A DNA stretch of 64,000 nucleotides from Epiperipatus broadwayi (taxonomy: Eukaryota; Onychophora; Udeonychophora; Euonychophora; Peripatidae), in assembly GCA_028023455.1 (NCBI GenBank), contig JAQFVV010013359.1, positions 62,001-126,000 of the forward strand. Direction: 5' to 3'. The position numbers and the translations under genes are program-made. The number at the start of each line of letters is the position of its first letter. The first letter of the stretch is position 1. Shown in pieces: positions 38,327 to 49,992 of this stretch. The notes beneath the pieces are model-generated. The model made no database searches, was not told the origin of the DNA, and worked only from the letters and a program-made list of their open reading frames with translations.

Positions 38327-40965
38327 GGACATTGTCTACTCCATAATCATTAACTAAGCCTAACTCTATGAGGCTAACAAATACTAACTAATAGCAAGAT
38401 ATATACTTCACCTGAATTAATTTATTTCTAAGAAGTTTAAAGTACAAAAATGTATATTCAATGTTCGAACCAACAAAGCAAACTATGTGTCAAACGACAA
38501 CAATATGAAATACTTTAAAATTAAAAGCATATAAAATTCTAGGCAAGGCACAATGCACACATAATAAAATATTCAATACTAAAATATAATAACTAGCAAA
38601 CTTTTGATTGCAAATTAAATGCGAGAATATTAATCCTCAATGCATATAAAAAATATTTATATTTATTATTAATATAACACTCATAAAACAAATGAATGGA
38701 AATTCTCTGATAAAATTCTCTGGTAGATTTAAAATGAAACTGAGTGAAACATTCCCCATAATAAACTAAGACGGTAATATTTACTTCTCTATGAATGAAA
38801 TTATTAAATAAAACTAACTTGTGAAATACTTAATTAATAAAACCTACTTGAGAATGGCAAAACATTTGCTCATTCAAATATTTGAAAAAAATTAATACAA
38901 GACAAACTTTTTTACTTTTTTTATTACTACAGTATTTAATTTTACATTTTTCATACATATTTTAATCATTACCGCTAGTGTTTGTTTGTAAACTGGTAAG
39001 AAATCAGATTCAATGTGATGTGATGTATTGTGGCTTCTCCTTAAACAAAGTCAAGAATCTCTCAGCATTTATGTCCAGAGAAACCTGTTAGCCACTGTAT
39101 TTTTATTCATGATGTGATGTACAACTAGTGCCATTTTTAGTTTTGTGCTGTGTTAATGGTTTTCTGTTTTTATATTAAAAAAATGACATCGCAATCAAAA
39201 CAAAAAGATTATACATTATCATTAGAAAGATTATTTTCAGTTTATAAAATCTTGGTTTTTTATTTTAAAAATCTAAAAGATTATTTATTTCTGTTATATA
39301 TAACAAAATACAGTTTAAAAGTTTAAATTTTTAGAACATTTATTGCGATATTTTTATATGTAAGTATAAATCTAATTATTATTTACTCATTAGTATAAGT
39401 AGATTATTTACATAGAAGCTAAGTTTCTAAATACAGCTTCAGGCCATATTCACATTCGCTGCTAATATAACATTATATTTTTGAAAAAAAAAGTATTTCA
39501 AGTGAAAATAAGTTTAAATTTCTTGATATCTAATAAATATAGTGAAATATGAAAGATATTAAGAAGAAACATGAATCTCATAACTTCAAAATTGCATTAA
39601 AATAATGTACATAAAACGAGACCCAGGTGTATATTGAAACCAATAACGAGATGTGATCTCAGTTGAGATGTGCCAAATTTGAAACCATTGGAAATGGTGG
39701 CAATAATATAGAAATGCAGTTGAGACAGAAAAAGAAGTCTGTCTACTAACCCTCACTTGACTTGAAATTATTATGCGTGCAAGATTTATCTATTTCCACA
39801 AAAGTTAAAACTATTCTATACTTTGATAATAGATTCACATTCAGTTAAGAACTAAAGTATCAAATTCCTGGATCTTTATGTTCAAAGATGGTCACATTCA
39901 CTAAACTATAAAATGATATTAAAACCATTAAATCTAAGAGATGCAATCCACACCAAATCAAAAGACCCAAGGCCCACAAGTTTGTTGGGCTTAAAGGCTT
40001 CCTACATAGCAATGCAAAATTATGTGAATTCAAAATTGATCGAAAAAAACAATCTCCAAATGCCAGGCTATGTAAATAATTTGCATGTATTTTGCATATT
40101 GCCATCATCTCTTGGTTCTGCACTGCTCAGTATTGCTATGAATATGAGGCAACCTGCCTCAAAAGCACTAAGCTTTTAATATTTTTGCACTCTTTATAGC
40201 TTCTTTTTCAAGTGCTTCACACACTTTTAATTTTATTTATTATAGATGCTTATATTAAGAATCTATAAAATATGGGATACAATCTTAATAAAATTTATAG
40301 TATCATTGATAGATTCTACAACAAAATGAAAAAAATCCTACAGTCTAAACCTGAAGATACTTAGAAATGGATAAGCTTACCATATGTACCAAAAACTTCT
40401 AGCAAATTTAAAAGAATTTGTTCATGACATTTAATATAAGCTTTCATTCTTTTCCAGCTTTAAATAACTTATTGAACAAATTTGAAAGACAAATTGTCCA
40501 CTGAATTGGCTCATCAAATAGTTTTAAAATCTCTTGCAATCAAGTCAATTGTTGATATGCCTATTATGGTAAATCAAAATCCAATCTACTTATTTGGCCC
40601 AGCATAACTATCTCTACAATAGAGCTAAAAGAAATACTGAATACTCCATTTCATAAAACACGAACAGTATCCTAGCCAAGAATTAGATTTATCTAAAGCA
40701 AAAATTGTTTGTACTGAGAGAGAGGATGAAAAGAGAAAAATTAGAGACTTGGACCATAGCCAAAGATCAATTTGTAATAAATAAAAAAGATACCAGTACC
40801 CCTATCTTGAAGATATGGGCTCTCTAAGATTTCAAATAAAATTTTCCTAACTACAGCAAATTAAAATGAATTTGAATATAAACAAGTATACTTAAATACC
40901 ATCAGTAATAGTAATGAAGTATAGCTATAATTATGGTCCACATTGTACTCTAGCATGAATTTAAG

Positions 40966-41179
40966 TTTACAATCACAAATCCCTACCCTATTACAAACAG
41001 ATATTAATTAAACATGAATAAAATATAAAAAAATACAATACATTTTTCTTTTTTTAAAGAGATTACGTTTAAGATTTTAAATAAGAGTTTATAGAAATAA
41101 AGTTCAAGTTTGCTTGAGAGAGAAAGTCTATTATTCATTTTAAAGATAGATAAAGTTCGAAGATTTTAAATTTAACAGT
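40966..41179. other. Right-arm unique flank of the A segment
   Basis: Sequence without counterpart in the left arm; A-rich, no gene seen. It leads into the A segment at about 41180. Confidence 0.5.
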
Positions 41180-41241
41180 TTATATTTCATTTTTATCTTT
41201 TATAAATTATACTTTCTTTTATCCGAGCTCGTTCCTTCGTG

Positions 41242-41370
41242 ATGAAGATCTATGAAGACTTATTACGATTTCTGAAGACGTTTTATGAAGACGGTTCTAG
41301 TGGTTTGATCCTGGGATCCGTGAATAGGCAAGCTACTTTCGGCCGGCCGCACCGAAGGAAGCCCCGTTGA
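41242..41370 (+). CDS. Unidentified 42-codon open segment (copy 2)
   Basis: Duplicate of 61-189. The frame stays open from ATG to TGA. Relative to copy 1 it has S to L, Q to R and H to R replacements plus one silent change, making the C-terminal end more arginine-rich (GRPHRRKPR). No domain is recognised. Confidence 0.2.
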   Translation: MKIYEDLLRFLKTFYEDGSSGLILGSVNRQATFGRPHRRKPR

Positions 41371-41508
41371 CGCTGACTACATTCTTAATTTCAGTGACAA
41401 TAGGTTTTTTAAAAATTGTCTGCTTTCAACAAAGACAATTGAATTTAAAGATTTAATTTTCTGATTCTCTCCAACTAACTAATTATTGTTTTGGATTTCT
41501 TTTTATAG

Positions 41509-41595
41509 TCCTCGGGTACGTTATCTCTGGAATGTAGGATTCATCAAACATATTTCATGTCTGTATTCCATTGATTTATTTGGTTTGTGTCCAAG
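41509..41595 (+). CDS. Candidate internal exon, 87 nt (copy 2)
   Basis: Duplicate of 328-414 with the same acceptor tract and GTAAG donor. One base differs, changing a Q codon to R in the open frame. Same uncertainty as copy 1. Confidence 0.3.
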
Positions 41596-42853
41596 GTAAG
41601 ATTTTGGGTTTTCCACTGAGGTCTGTGTCTATCTCTGGGCGAGAACTCGTATCTATTTCGTAACCATTTCTTTAATTGCGACTTTGCCTTTAGGATCTGT
41701 TTGTAATTTTTTTTTATAATTAAAAAAAAATCTTCGCTATTATTAAAAAGGTTTTTATTCTATACTTTATTTAAACTATAGAATCTTTGCTTCGATTCTA
41801 TAATTTTTTTTTAAAGCTTATCTTAAATTTAAATCAAACATTAATAATTCGTTATTTGTGCATTTTGAAAGTTTGTGCTTTTAATTCAGTATTAGATATT
41901 TACAAAAACATTACGTATTATAATTTAAATGTAACGCATATATATATATCTCGTTACAATATATACTTCTAGTCTTATTCTATTTTAATAATAAAAATTT
42001 TGGCAAATATATGGTTTCTTACTATAAGCACTAATATAAAGTTGATCAATGATTTATCTCAGTGTTAGATAAGATAACAAAATACATGCATGGATATTAA
42101 ATGTGTTTATGCATTCTAGGATATAACAATATAAAAGGGGTTTTATGTACACTATTCTGTCCAATACTTCTATATTTCAGATAGCTTTAATACAATAATG
42201 ATGATTTAATCCAGATAGATTTTATTTGTAAGCTAATATATTAAATATGACCTTTATATTGTAAATATGCAGTGGTGATGTTTCTTTAATGACAAAAGAG
42301 AAATATTAAAAAATTAGCAATTACTTTGTTACCCAATATAAAATAAATGATAAAAATGAATAATAACAATAAAAAAAATTATATAAGATATCTGTTTGTT
42401 TCCTAAATCTAATTTGAACTTGGGATAGGTAAAGTGTGTTATCAGATGGTATTGTGAAGATATTAACATTAAATAGGAATAGATTGTTTACTATTTCAAA
42501 ATAATCCTCAATTTAAATACTGGAGGATAATAATTATTATCGTTATAAAAGATAAATGTTATATAGTCATTTTTAATTAGTTTGTTTTATTAATTAATCA
42601 ACTATTAATCAACCTTACTTAATAATATTAAAGTTTTCATTCTTAAGAGAAGCAAATACAAATCATTGCTTAATAGACCTAGATGATTTTTGCCACATTA
42701 GATTTTTTAATTTTGCCTCAAACTCTTTTACTGGATTCAGTTCCAGGTGCTATTCTGCTAACAAATATAACTAGATCATTAGGCTGCTGTGTTAAATAAT
42801 ACATAACAATGAAAAATTAATACTAACATGTAAGAGTGATGCATAAAATATTT
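41596..42853. other. AT-rich A segment, no gene seen (copy 2)
   Basis: Direct duplicate of 415-1672. Confidence 0.6.
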
Positions 42854-42966
42854 CTTTTAGATTTAAACAAAGGCAAAACTCTCCATATAGTAGTGCCACC
42901 CTGTGCCAACCAGAGTAATCAATGGATTCCAGAAGGCTTGTGCATAAAATCCCTATCTAGTGCCTA

Positions 42967-43033
42967 CTCATCTAATATCCCCAGACTAGTTTCTGGCTTG
43001 TGACCTTCATCAGTGATGAGCCTTGGATCTGAG
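42967..43033 (-). ncRNA. Hammerhead ribozyme type I, partly decayed
   Basis: Duplicate of 1786-1852. CUGAUGA, GAAA and GUC are present; the pair of stem II next to the core is A-A, and stem I has mismatches. Predicted cleavage after the C at 42984. Confidence 0.6.
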
Positions 43034-43411
43034 ATCACTGCACCTAGATCAATGCAACCCTCTAGCAGCCTCCTTTTATCTCTACTTTACTACAAAACTA
43101 TGAGAATAAAATTGAAAACACATTAATATTTTCAATCTAAGCTCAATAGCATATATAGTCATATGGGTCTGAACTCAATTCAGCACCCATACATTTTGGT
43201 CTCTTTGGCTCTTAAACAACCATAGCCACCACTATCCTATTAGGCAGGATTGGTGTTAAACCACCAAACATCACATGATTACCATCTCTTATACTAGCAC
43301 AATTGTTGTAAACAAAGGCAAAACTCTCCATACAGTAATGCCACCCTGTGCCAACCAGAGTAATCAATGGATGCCAGAAGGCTTGTGCATAAAATTCCTA
43401 TCTAGTGCCTA

Positions 43412-43476
43412 CTCATCCAATATCCCAACTAGTTTTTGGCTTGTGGTCATCATCAGTGAGGAGGCTTGGATCTGAG
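43412..43476 (-). ncRNA. Hammerhead ribozyme type I, core-disrupted
   Basis: Duplicate of 2232-2296. GAAA is AAAA and the cleavage triplet is GUU; likely inactive. Confidence 0.5.
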
Positions 43477-44049
43477 AGCACTGCACCTAGATCTTGGGAT
43501 CTAATGCAACCCTCCAGCAGCCACCTTTTATCTCTACTTTACTACAAAACTATGAGAATAAAATTGAAAACACAATAATATTTTCAATCTAAGCTCAATA
43601 GCTTATATAGTCATATGGGTCTGAACTCAATTCAGCACCCATACATACATTTTGGTATCTTTGGCTCTTAAACAACCATAGTATAAGAGATGGGGGTCAT
43701 GTGATGGTTGGTGGTTTAACACCAATCCTGCCTAATAGGATAGTGGTGGCTATGGTTGTTTAAGATCCAGTTATGTGCTAGTATAAGAGATGGTGATCAT
43801 GTGATATTTGGTGGTTTAATACCAATCCTGCTGAAAAGGATTGTGGTGGCTATGGTTGTTTAAGAGCCAAAGACACCAAAATATATATTGGTGCTGAATT
43901 GAGTTCAGACCCATATGACTATATAAGCTATTGAGCTCAGATTGAAAATATTGTGTTTTCAATTTTATTCTCATAGTTTTGTAGTAAAGTAGAGGTAAAA
44001 GGTGGCTGCTGGAGGGTTGCATTAGATTCTAAGATCTAGGTGCAGTGCT

Positions 44050-44116
44050 TTCAGATCCAAGGCTCCTTACTGATGATGGCCACAAGCCAGAAACTTGTCT
44101 GGGGATATTGGATGAG
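44050..44116 (+). ncRNA. Hammerhead ribozyme type I, intact core
   Basis: Duplicate of 2868-2934. The distal CUC is UUC here, which still pairs with GAG by a wobble. CUGAUGA 44070-44076, GAAA 44090-44093, predicted cleavage after C44099. Confidence 0.87.
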
Positions 44117-44294
44117 TAGGTACTAGATAGGGATTTTATGCACAAGCTTTCTGGCATCCATTGATTACTCTGGTTGGCACAAGGTGGCACTAGAGTTTTG
44201 CCTTTGTTTACAACAATTATGTGCTAGTATAAGAGATGGTGATCATGTGATGTTTGTTGGTTTAACACCAATTCTGCCAAATCTTTTAAATTTA

Positions 44295-45416
44295 CTCAGC
44301 TACATAAGAATGATTAACTTCAGTTAGCATTGAGGTTGAAACTAAATGAGAAAGAAGCGATTATGAAAAAGTGTATTAAATATCTATCTGGTTTATTGCA
44401 CAATTAATTTAATTTTTGTAATATCATCTTCTCTCGAAGCAGCATACACTTGGCGTACTTGTTAATTCAAGATAATCTATATTTAACACAATCCTTTTTT
44501 AAGATTGCTTACACCTTGGTCATTTATTATATTTCATATTTGCTTTGAGAATTCACAATTCAGAAATAGCATTTAAATATTTAGCTTCATAATCCATTAT
44601 CCTTTGAATGTTATATATTTAGCATTGATAATTCTTAATGCAATTCCTTAATCACTGGATACAGATTCGTACTTTTATTATAGTTTTTTCCATGCAGTGA
44701 TTTAATTCATTTGTACAGATACTGTAATTTTATCCAAAAGATTAGAGTTCATTATTTCTTTAATTTGAAATATAAAATTGATCTATACATTTATAGATCT
44801 TTAATCCATGATGCTAATAATTCTGATCATATCTCTAATAAAGCAAATAGTTTATTATTCATAACAAAGTTATTGTCATTATTTTTAAAATCAAAATTCA
44901 TTTACCTAAGTAATATGTTTATAAGGAGGCATATTTGAGTTGAAAAAAATTGTTTTTAAATTTTTTCCTTTCATAATTTAAGATGGGACAAATTTACACT
45001 ATTGAGGCATATGTATCTTTTTTGAAGTAAAAGCATGATTATTTTACTATATTCTCTGAAAAATAACATAAGCAAATTATTTGAAATTAATAAATATAAT
45101 TTTCTAAAATATATCGGCTATTTACCATTATTTTAAATTAAAGAAATTTAGCGATCTATTATTGGAATAGTGAAACAGCATTCCATAAGTCAATTTATCC
45201 TTTAATAGGTATATATTTCAAAGCATAGGTTTTTATCTAATGATAAAAACACAAATAAAAATCAATACTTTAGTAACATATCCCATTGATAAACAACTCT
45301 AGAAGCGCAAAATATTTCCATTTTATAATTTTAGAAGTTAAAATAAACATTTTGTTTATCTTTTAAAATTAGCACAATACTTAATCATGAGTGTCATATT
45401 TTAAGTTATGACAACA
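44295..45416. other. AT-rich A segment between retrozyme and Penelope remnant (copy 2)
   Basis: No gene seen. It contains about 117 bp (45193-45309) absent from copy 1, bounded by a 2-bp CA repeat. Confidence 0.6.
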
Positions 45417-47465
45417 TTATAAAGAACACAATTTATTTCCAAAATAAATATTATTTAAAGCTATATTCTTTGTACATGTGCCTTGTGTGCTTAATTCATT
45501 TTTTTGATAAAATGATTGAACTGTAGGACAAACAGATAAACCTTTATTTAACAGTGAACATTCTACCTCACTAAGATTAATGTTAGTTAGATTAATCACA
45601 TTGTTTTCCTTATTAGCTAAACATAAAAAGTCATTGCTATAAATATTTGAGTTCGATTTATTAGTATTTGTATTTCCAGAAACTAAAATATTGTTAGTGC
45701 ATTCAGAAGAATCTGTAACTCTATGAACCAATGCTAAACCAGCATCACCATTAAGAACAGATGGTAACATTTCAGCACAATCTAATGAATGTGAAGATGA
45801 TATAAATGATTGATCAGTATCAATTGGAATCATATCCAATGTAGAAATATCCGACACAGTATGATTATCAGAAGTCATACAATTAATTAGTGTTTGTGAC
45901 TGATTAGTAACTAATTCAAATCTTGGCTCATTACCCATAACTTTGAACCAATGATACATTTTATTATGAAATTTCTTCACCAATAACTTCTCTCTCAAAA
46001 AAACCCATTCCTGTAATTCCTTCTGTTCATCCATATTCATTAAATTACAACTACCAAAATGTATAATTTCTTTTTCAATTAATTTAAGTCTTACCAAAAA
46101 TGCATATTTCAAAATATGTATCAATGCAACAGATGCTTCTCTTATTGTATTATCCCATTTAATTGCAAGTTCCCTTGGAAATTGGTCTATGTTAGCAATA
46201 ATTTTTATTCTGAGGCCTTTAGGAATTATGTTATTGTTAATAAAATATGCAAATAATTTCCTAAGTTTAAGAAACGATGTACTATGTAATGTTTGTCAAT
46301 TATTTATAACCTGCTTATGTTACACCCTGTAAATGTTATTTACTAGAATAATCCCTATTAATATCAAACTCTGTATCTACGCTAGATATTGTATTAAAAT
46401 CAGTGTCAATTATCAATCCATTATCTATTTGGTTAACTACACCCACCTCTAAATTACCCAGATCTCCTTTACCACCATCTACATGTTGATCTGAAGCAGC
46501 AAAACCATCAATCTGTTGAACATCAGAAATAGTCATTCTTAAAAAGTCCTCCTGTTTGGAAATGTTCCAAATTATATCATCCAATGACAGGTCTAAAGAA
46601 TCAACTTTACGTTGAGTATGATCTTCTTTAAAAACTTTTGGAGATCTATCCCGTAATTATTCCTCCAAAACATTCCCTGTCAAGCAAGATTGTTCAACAT
46701 CTACTAGGATCCCGTTAGTATCACGCGGTATAATAATTTGCGATTCCTGACAATTACATATCTCAATTTGCATCCCCATTTCACATGTCAACACAGCTTC
46801 CATTTGAGTTCCAACACTAGCAAAACTATATTCCCTCACACTCAACATTGAATTTACATTATAAACTCTGTTATATCCCATCAATGACATTATATATTTA
46901 AAACCTTCCACTAAACATCTAGCTCCATACATGTTCAAATGACGGCCATCATGGGCTAAAAATCTAAAAAGATTCTCCCTTTTTATAAAATCCGTATGCT
47001 GTAAGAAAAATACATTATGATGCGTATAACTTAAAAAATGACAATGTCTATTAAATGCAAAAATTTTTTCATTAATAATTCTCAATTTAATCCGATCCAT
47101 TGGGTAATATTTATTCTGCAATTGTGGTAAAACTTGAGTAATTATAATTGTAATCTCCGGTGAATAAGTACGTATATGTCAAATCAATTTCAAAATCTGC
47201 ACATATTCATTATTTCTAAATGAAAAAATATTGTTAGATCCAAGATGAACGAACAAAAACTTAATGTTATGCTTATTAACTAATTTGTTAAACAAATCAA
47301 TACCATCCAGAATAGAAGCTCCTCATCTATAACTAATTTGTACACCATCTTGAGTATTAAATTTTGAAAAAAATTATGTATAAATTTTAGCAATGAATCT
47401 CCTATGAACGCCACTTGGCTAAGTGACAATAAAGGCTTACTCTCTTTAGTCAGTAATAAATCCAT
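45417..47465 (-). pseudogene. Penelope-like retroelement remnant with SGNH-hydrolase motifs (copy 2)
   Basis: The better-preserved copy. Minus-strand pieces in order: FIGDS block I soon after the Met at 47465; LGSNN block III at about 47229-47246; a 154-codon open piece 47121-46657 carrying block V DGRHLN at 46933-46950; an 82-codon acidic piece 46584-46336; and a 235-codon piece 46124-45417 ending with the NLS...LL.KGL.VCP-like motif that precedes reverse transcriptase in Penelope-like elements. The reverse transcriptase and endonuclease are absent. Relative to copy 1 about 50 bp are missing near 46316, where the frame breaks. In-frame stops remain, so it is dead. SGNH hydrolases have a Ser-Asp-His catalytic set; the Ser, Asp and His positions are still visible. 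Assignment is by motif only. Confidence 0.62.
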
Positions 47466-47539
47466 ATCAAAATAATAATATATAACAAACTAACCAAAAG
47501 AAATACATATAAAAACAAAAAAAAGACATAAATCCAATA

Positions 47540-47594
47540 AATAATATTATATTTCAACCAGAGGACTGGTTTTCATCAGAAAGACAAAAATACA
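47540..47594 (-). ncRNA. Hammerhead-like motif upstream of the Penelope remnant (copy 2)
   Basis: Duplicate of 6265-6320: CUGAUGA (plus 47573-47579), 6-bp stem II with loop UCCU, GAAA (plus 47552-47555). Stem I is weak and one extra A precedes stem II. Confidence 0.45.
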
Positions 47595-48041
47595 CAGTAA
47601 AATGGCGATAATCAAAAATTACAGATTTGGTAAAAGATTAAAATTTTTTAACAAAACCCTCCTGATTGGTCACAAAATCTAACACAGAATATCTACCCAA
47701 GCAATGACAAAATTGAAACAAAAAAAGAAAAAAGAAAAAAACCACATTTCCTCCTAATCAAGCTTAAATTCTATTGAAATTAAAATAAATATAAAAATAA
47801 AAATAAAAAATCCAAAATTAAAAATTAAAATATACATATGTGCATACATACAAAAATTAGACTATGCTCACATACAAAAAATAGCTGTGCTCACATTAAT
47901 ATTCATTAAAAACTAAAATACTAATACATTTTAATCAAAAATTATAGTGCAAAGTACAATAATTTATAATAACTAATTATTTATCTATATACCAATTAAA
48001 CACAGATATGTTTTTTTATGTAAAGATTGGTTATATGAATG
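47595..48041. other. AT-rich spacer (copy 2)
   Basis: Duplicate of 6321-6750; no gene seen. Confidence 0.5.
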
Positions 48042-49864
48042 TTTAATATCCCCATAGCAACTATATTCCCATTGTAACTATATGTCCATAGCAACTATAC
48101 CTTCATAGCAACTATAACCTCATAGCAACTATAACCCCATAGCAACCATACCCGCATAGCAACTATACCCCTGTAGCAACTATAGTCCCACAGCAACTAT
48201 ACCCCCATAGCAACTATACACTCATAGCAACTATACCCTCATAACAACTATACCCCCATAGAAACTATACCCCCATAGCAACTATACCCCCATTGCAACT
48301 ATACCCCATAGCAAATTTACCCCCATAGCAACTATACTCCCATAGAAGGTATACCCCATAGCAACTATAACCCCATAGCAGGTATACCTTCATAGTAGAT
48401 ATACCCCCATAGCAACTATACCCCCATAGCAACTATACTTCCATAGCAACTATACCCTTATAGCAACTATATTTTCATAGCAACTATACCCCCATAAAAA
48501 CTATACTTTTATATCAACTATACCCTCATAGCAACTATACTCAAATAGCAACTATACCTCCATAGCAACTATACCCCCATAGCAACTATACCCCCATAGC
48601 AACTATACCACCATAGCAACTACACCTCCATAGCTACTATACCCCCATAACAACTATACACCCATAGCACCTATACCCCCATAGCAACTCTACTCCCATA
48701 GCAACTATACCCCTAGAGCAGGTATACCCCCATAGCAACTATACTCTTATAGCAAACATACCCCCATAGCAACTATACCTTCATAGCAACTATACCCCCA
48801 TAACAACTTTACTTCCATAGCAACTATATCCCCATAGCAACAATACTCCCATTGCAACTATACCCCCATAGCAACTATAAACCCGTAGCAACTATAACTT
48901 CATAGCAACTATACCCCCATAGCAACAATACGCTTATAGCAACTAAAGCCTTAGAGCAACTATACATTCATAGCACCTATACCCCCATAGTAACTATACC
49001 CCCATAGCAACTATACTCCCATAGCAACTATAGCCCCATAGCAACTATTCCCCCATAGCAACTATACACTCTTAGCAATTATAGCCCCATAGAAACTATA
49101 CCCCTTAGCAACTATAGCCCCATAGCAAATATACCCCCATAGCAAGTGTACATTATACCAACTATACCCTCATAGCAACTATACCCCCACAGCTACTATA
49201 CCTCCATAGAAACTATACCCCCAGAGCACCTATAACCCATAGCAACAATAACTGCATAGCAACTATACACCCATAGCAACTATATCCCCATAGCAATTAT
49301 ACCATCATTGCAACTATATGCCCATAGTAACTATAAGCCCATAGCAACTATACCGCCATAGAAACTATACCCGCATAGCAACTATAACCCCAAAGAAACT
49401 ATACCCCCACAGTAACTATATGCCAAAGCAACTATACCTCCATTCAATTATAACCCCATAGTAACTATACCCCATAGCAACTATACTCCCATAGCAGGTA
49501 TAACCCCATAGCAAGTATACTCCATAGCAACTATAACCCCATAACAACTATACCCCCATAGCAACTATACCCCCATAGCAGGTATACACCCATAACAACT
49601 ATGCCCCCATAGCAACTATACCTCCATAGCAACTATACCCCATAGCAACTATACCCTCATAGAAACTATACTCCCATAGCAACTATAACCACATAGCAAC
49701 TATACCCCCATATCAACTATATCCCCATAGCAACTATACCCCCATAGAAACTATACCCACATAGCAACTATACACCCATTGCAATGTTACCCCCATAGCA
49801 ACTATACCCCCATAGCAACTATACCCCCATAGCAACTATAACCCTATAGCAACTATACTCCCAT
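48042..49864. repeat. 17-bp minisatellite array, expanded (copy 2)
   Basis: About 107 tandem copies of the 17-bp unit ATAGCAACTATACCCCC with many single-base variants. The variant string ACTTTTATATCAACTATACCCTCAT near 48507 also occurs at the end of the short copy-1 array, so the two arrays are homologous and differ by expansion or deletion. Confidence 0.95.
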
Positions 49865-49992
49865 GTCTCTTCTGTGTATTTAAATGAACAAAGCCCTATA
49901 CATGAGGAGTCATTGTGACTTAAGATCAACATGGACATCACAATAATATTGGAATCAACAAAAAAATTGGGCATTCCATATGGCATCAGCCA
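49865..49992. other. Unique spacer between the two tandem arrays
   Basis: Non-repetitive bridge without a gene. Its end contains one isolated piece of the 17-bp unit (CATAGCAACTAT at about 49990-50001), which runs straight into the 14-bp satellite. Confidence 0.7.

Larger units (their letters stand above)
35867..40965. repeat. Inner palindrome arm, right
   Basis: Reverse complement of about 30341-35366, with scattered substitutions and small indels, including about 50 extra bases near 39010-39065. No intact gene; holds the small ORF at 36486 and the transposase fragment at 38102. Confidence 0.8.
42866..44282. mobile_element. Retrozyme-like insertion with three hammerhead ribozymes (copy 2)
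   Basis: Direct duplicate of 1685-3100, flanked by CTTTTAGATTTA (42854-42865) and CTTTTAAATTTA (44283-44294). Hammerheads at 42967-43033 (minus), 43412-43476 (minus, broken core) and 44050-44116 (plus, intact core). Confidence 0.7.
26491..45022. repeat. Large imperfect palindrome with a central gap
   Basis: The left arm 26491-35366 and right arm 35867-45022 are reverse complements over most of their length, with an estimated 2-4 percent substitution and several indels. The arms comprise part of the A segment (26491-30224 against about 41957-45022) and an inner region (about 30340-35366 against 35867-40965). The right arm alone has about 41180-41957, the outer part of A, plus a short flank. 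The left arm alone has the 312-bp tandem repeat. Confidence 0.85.
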
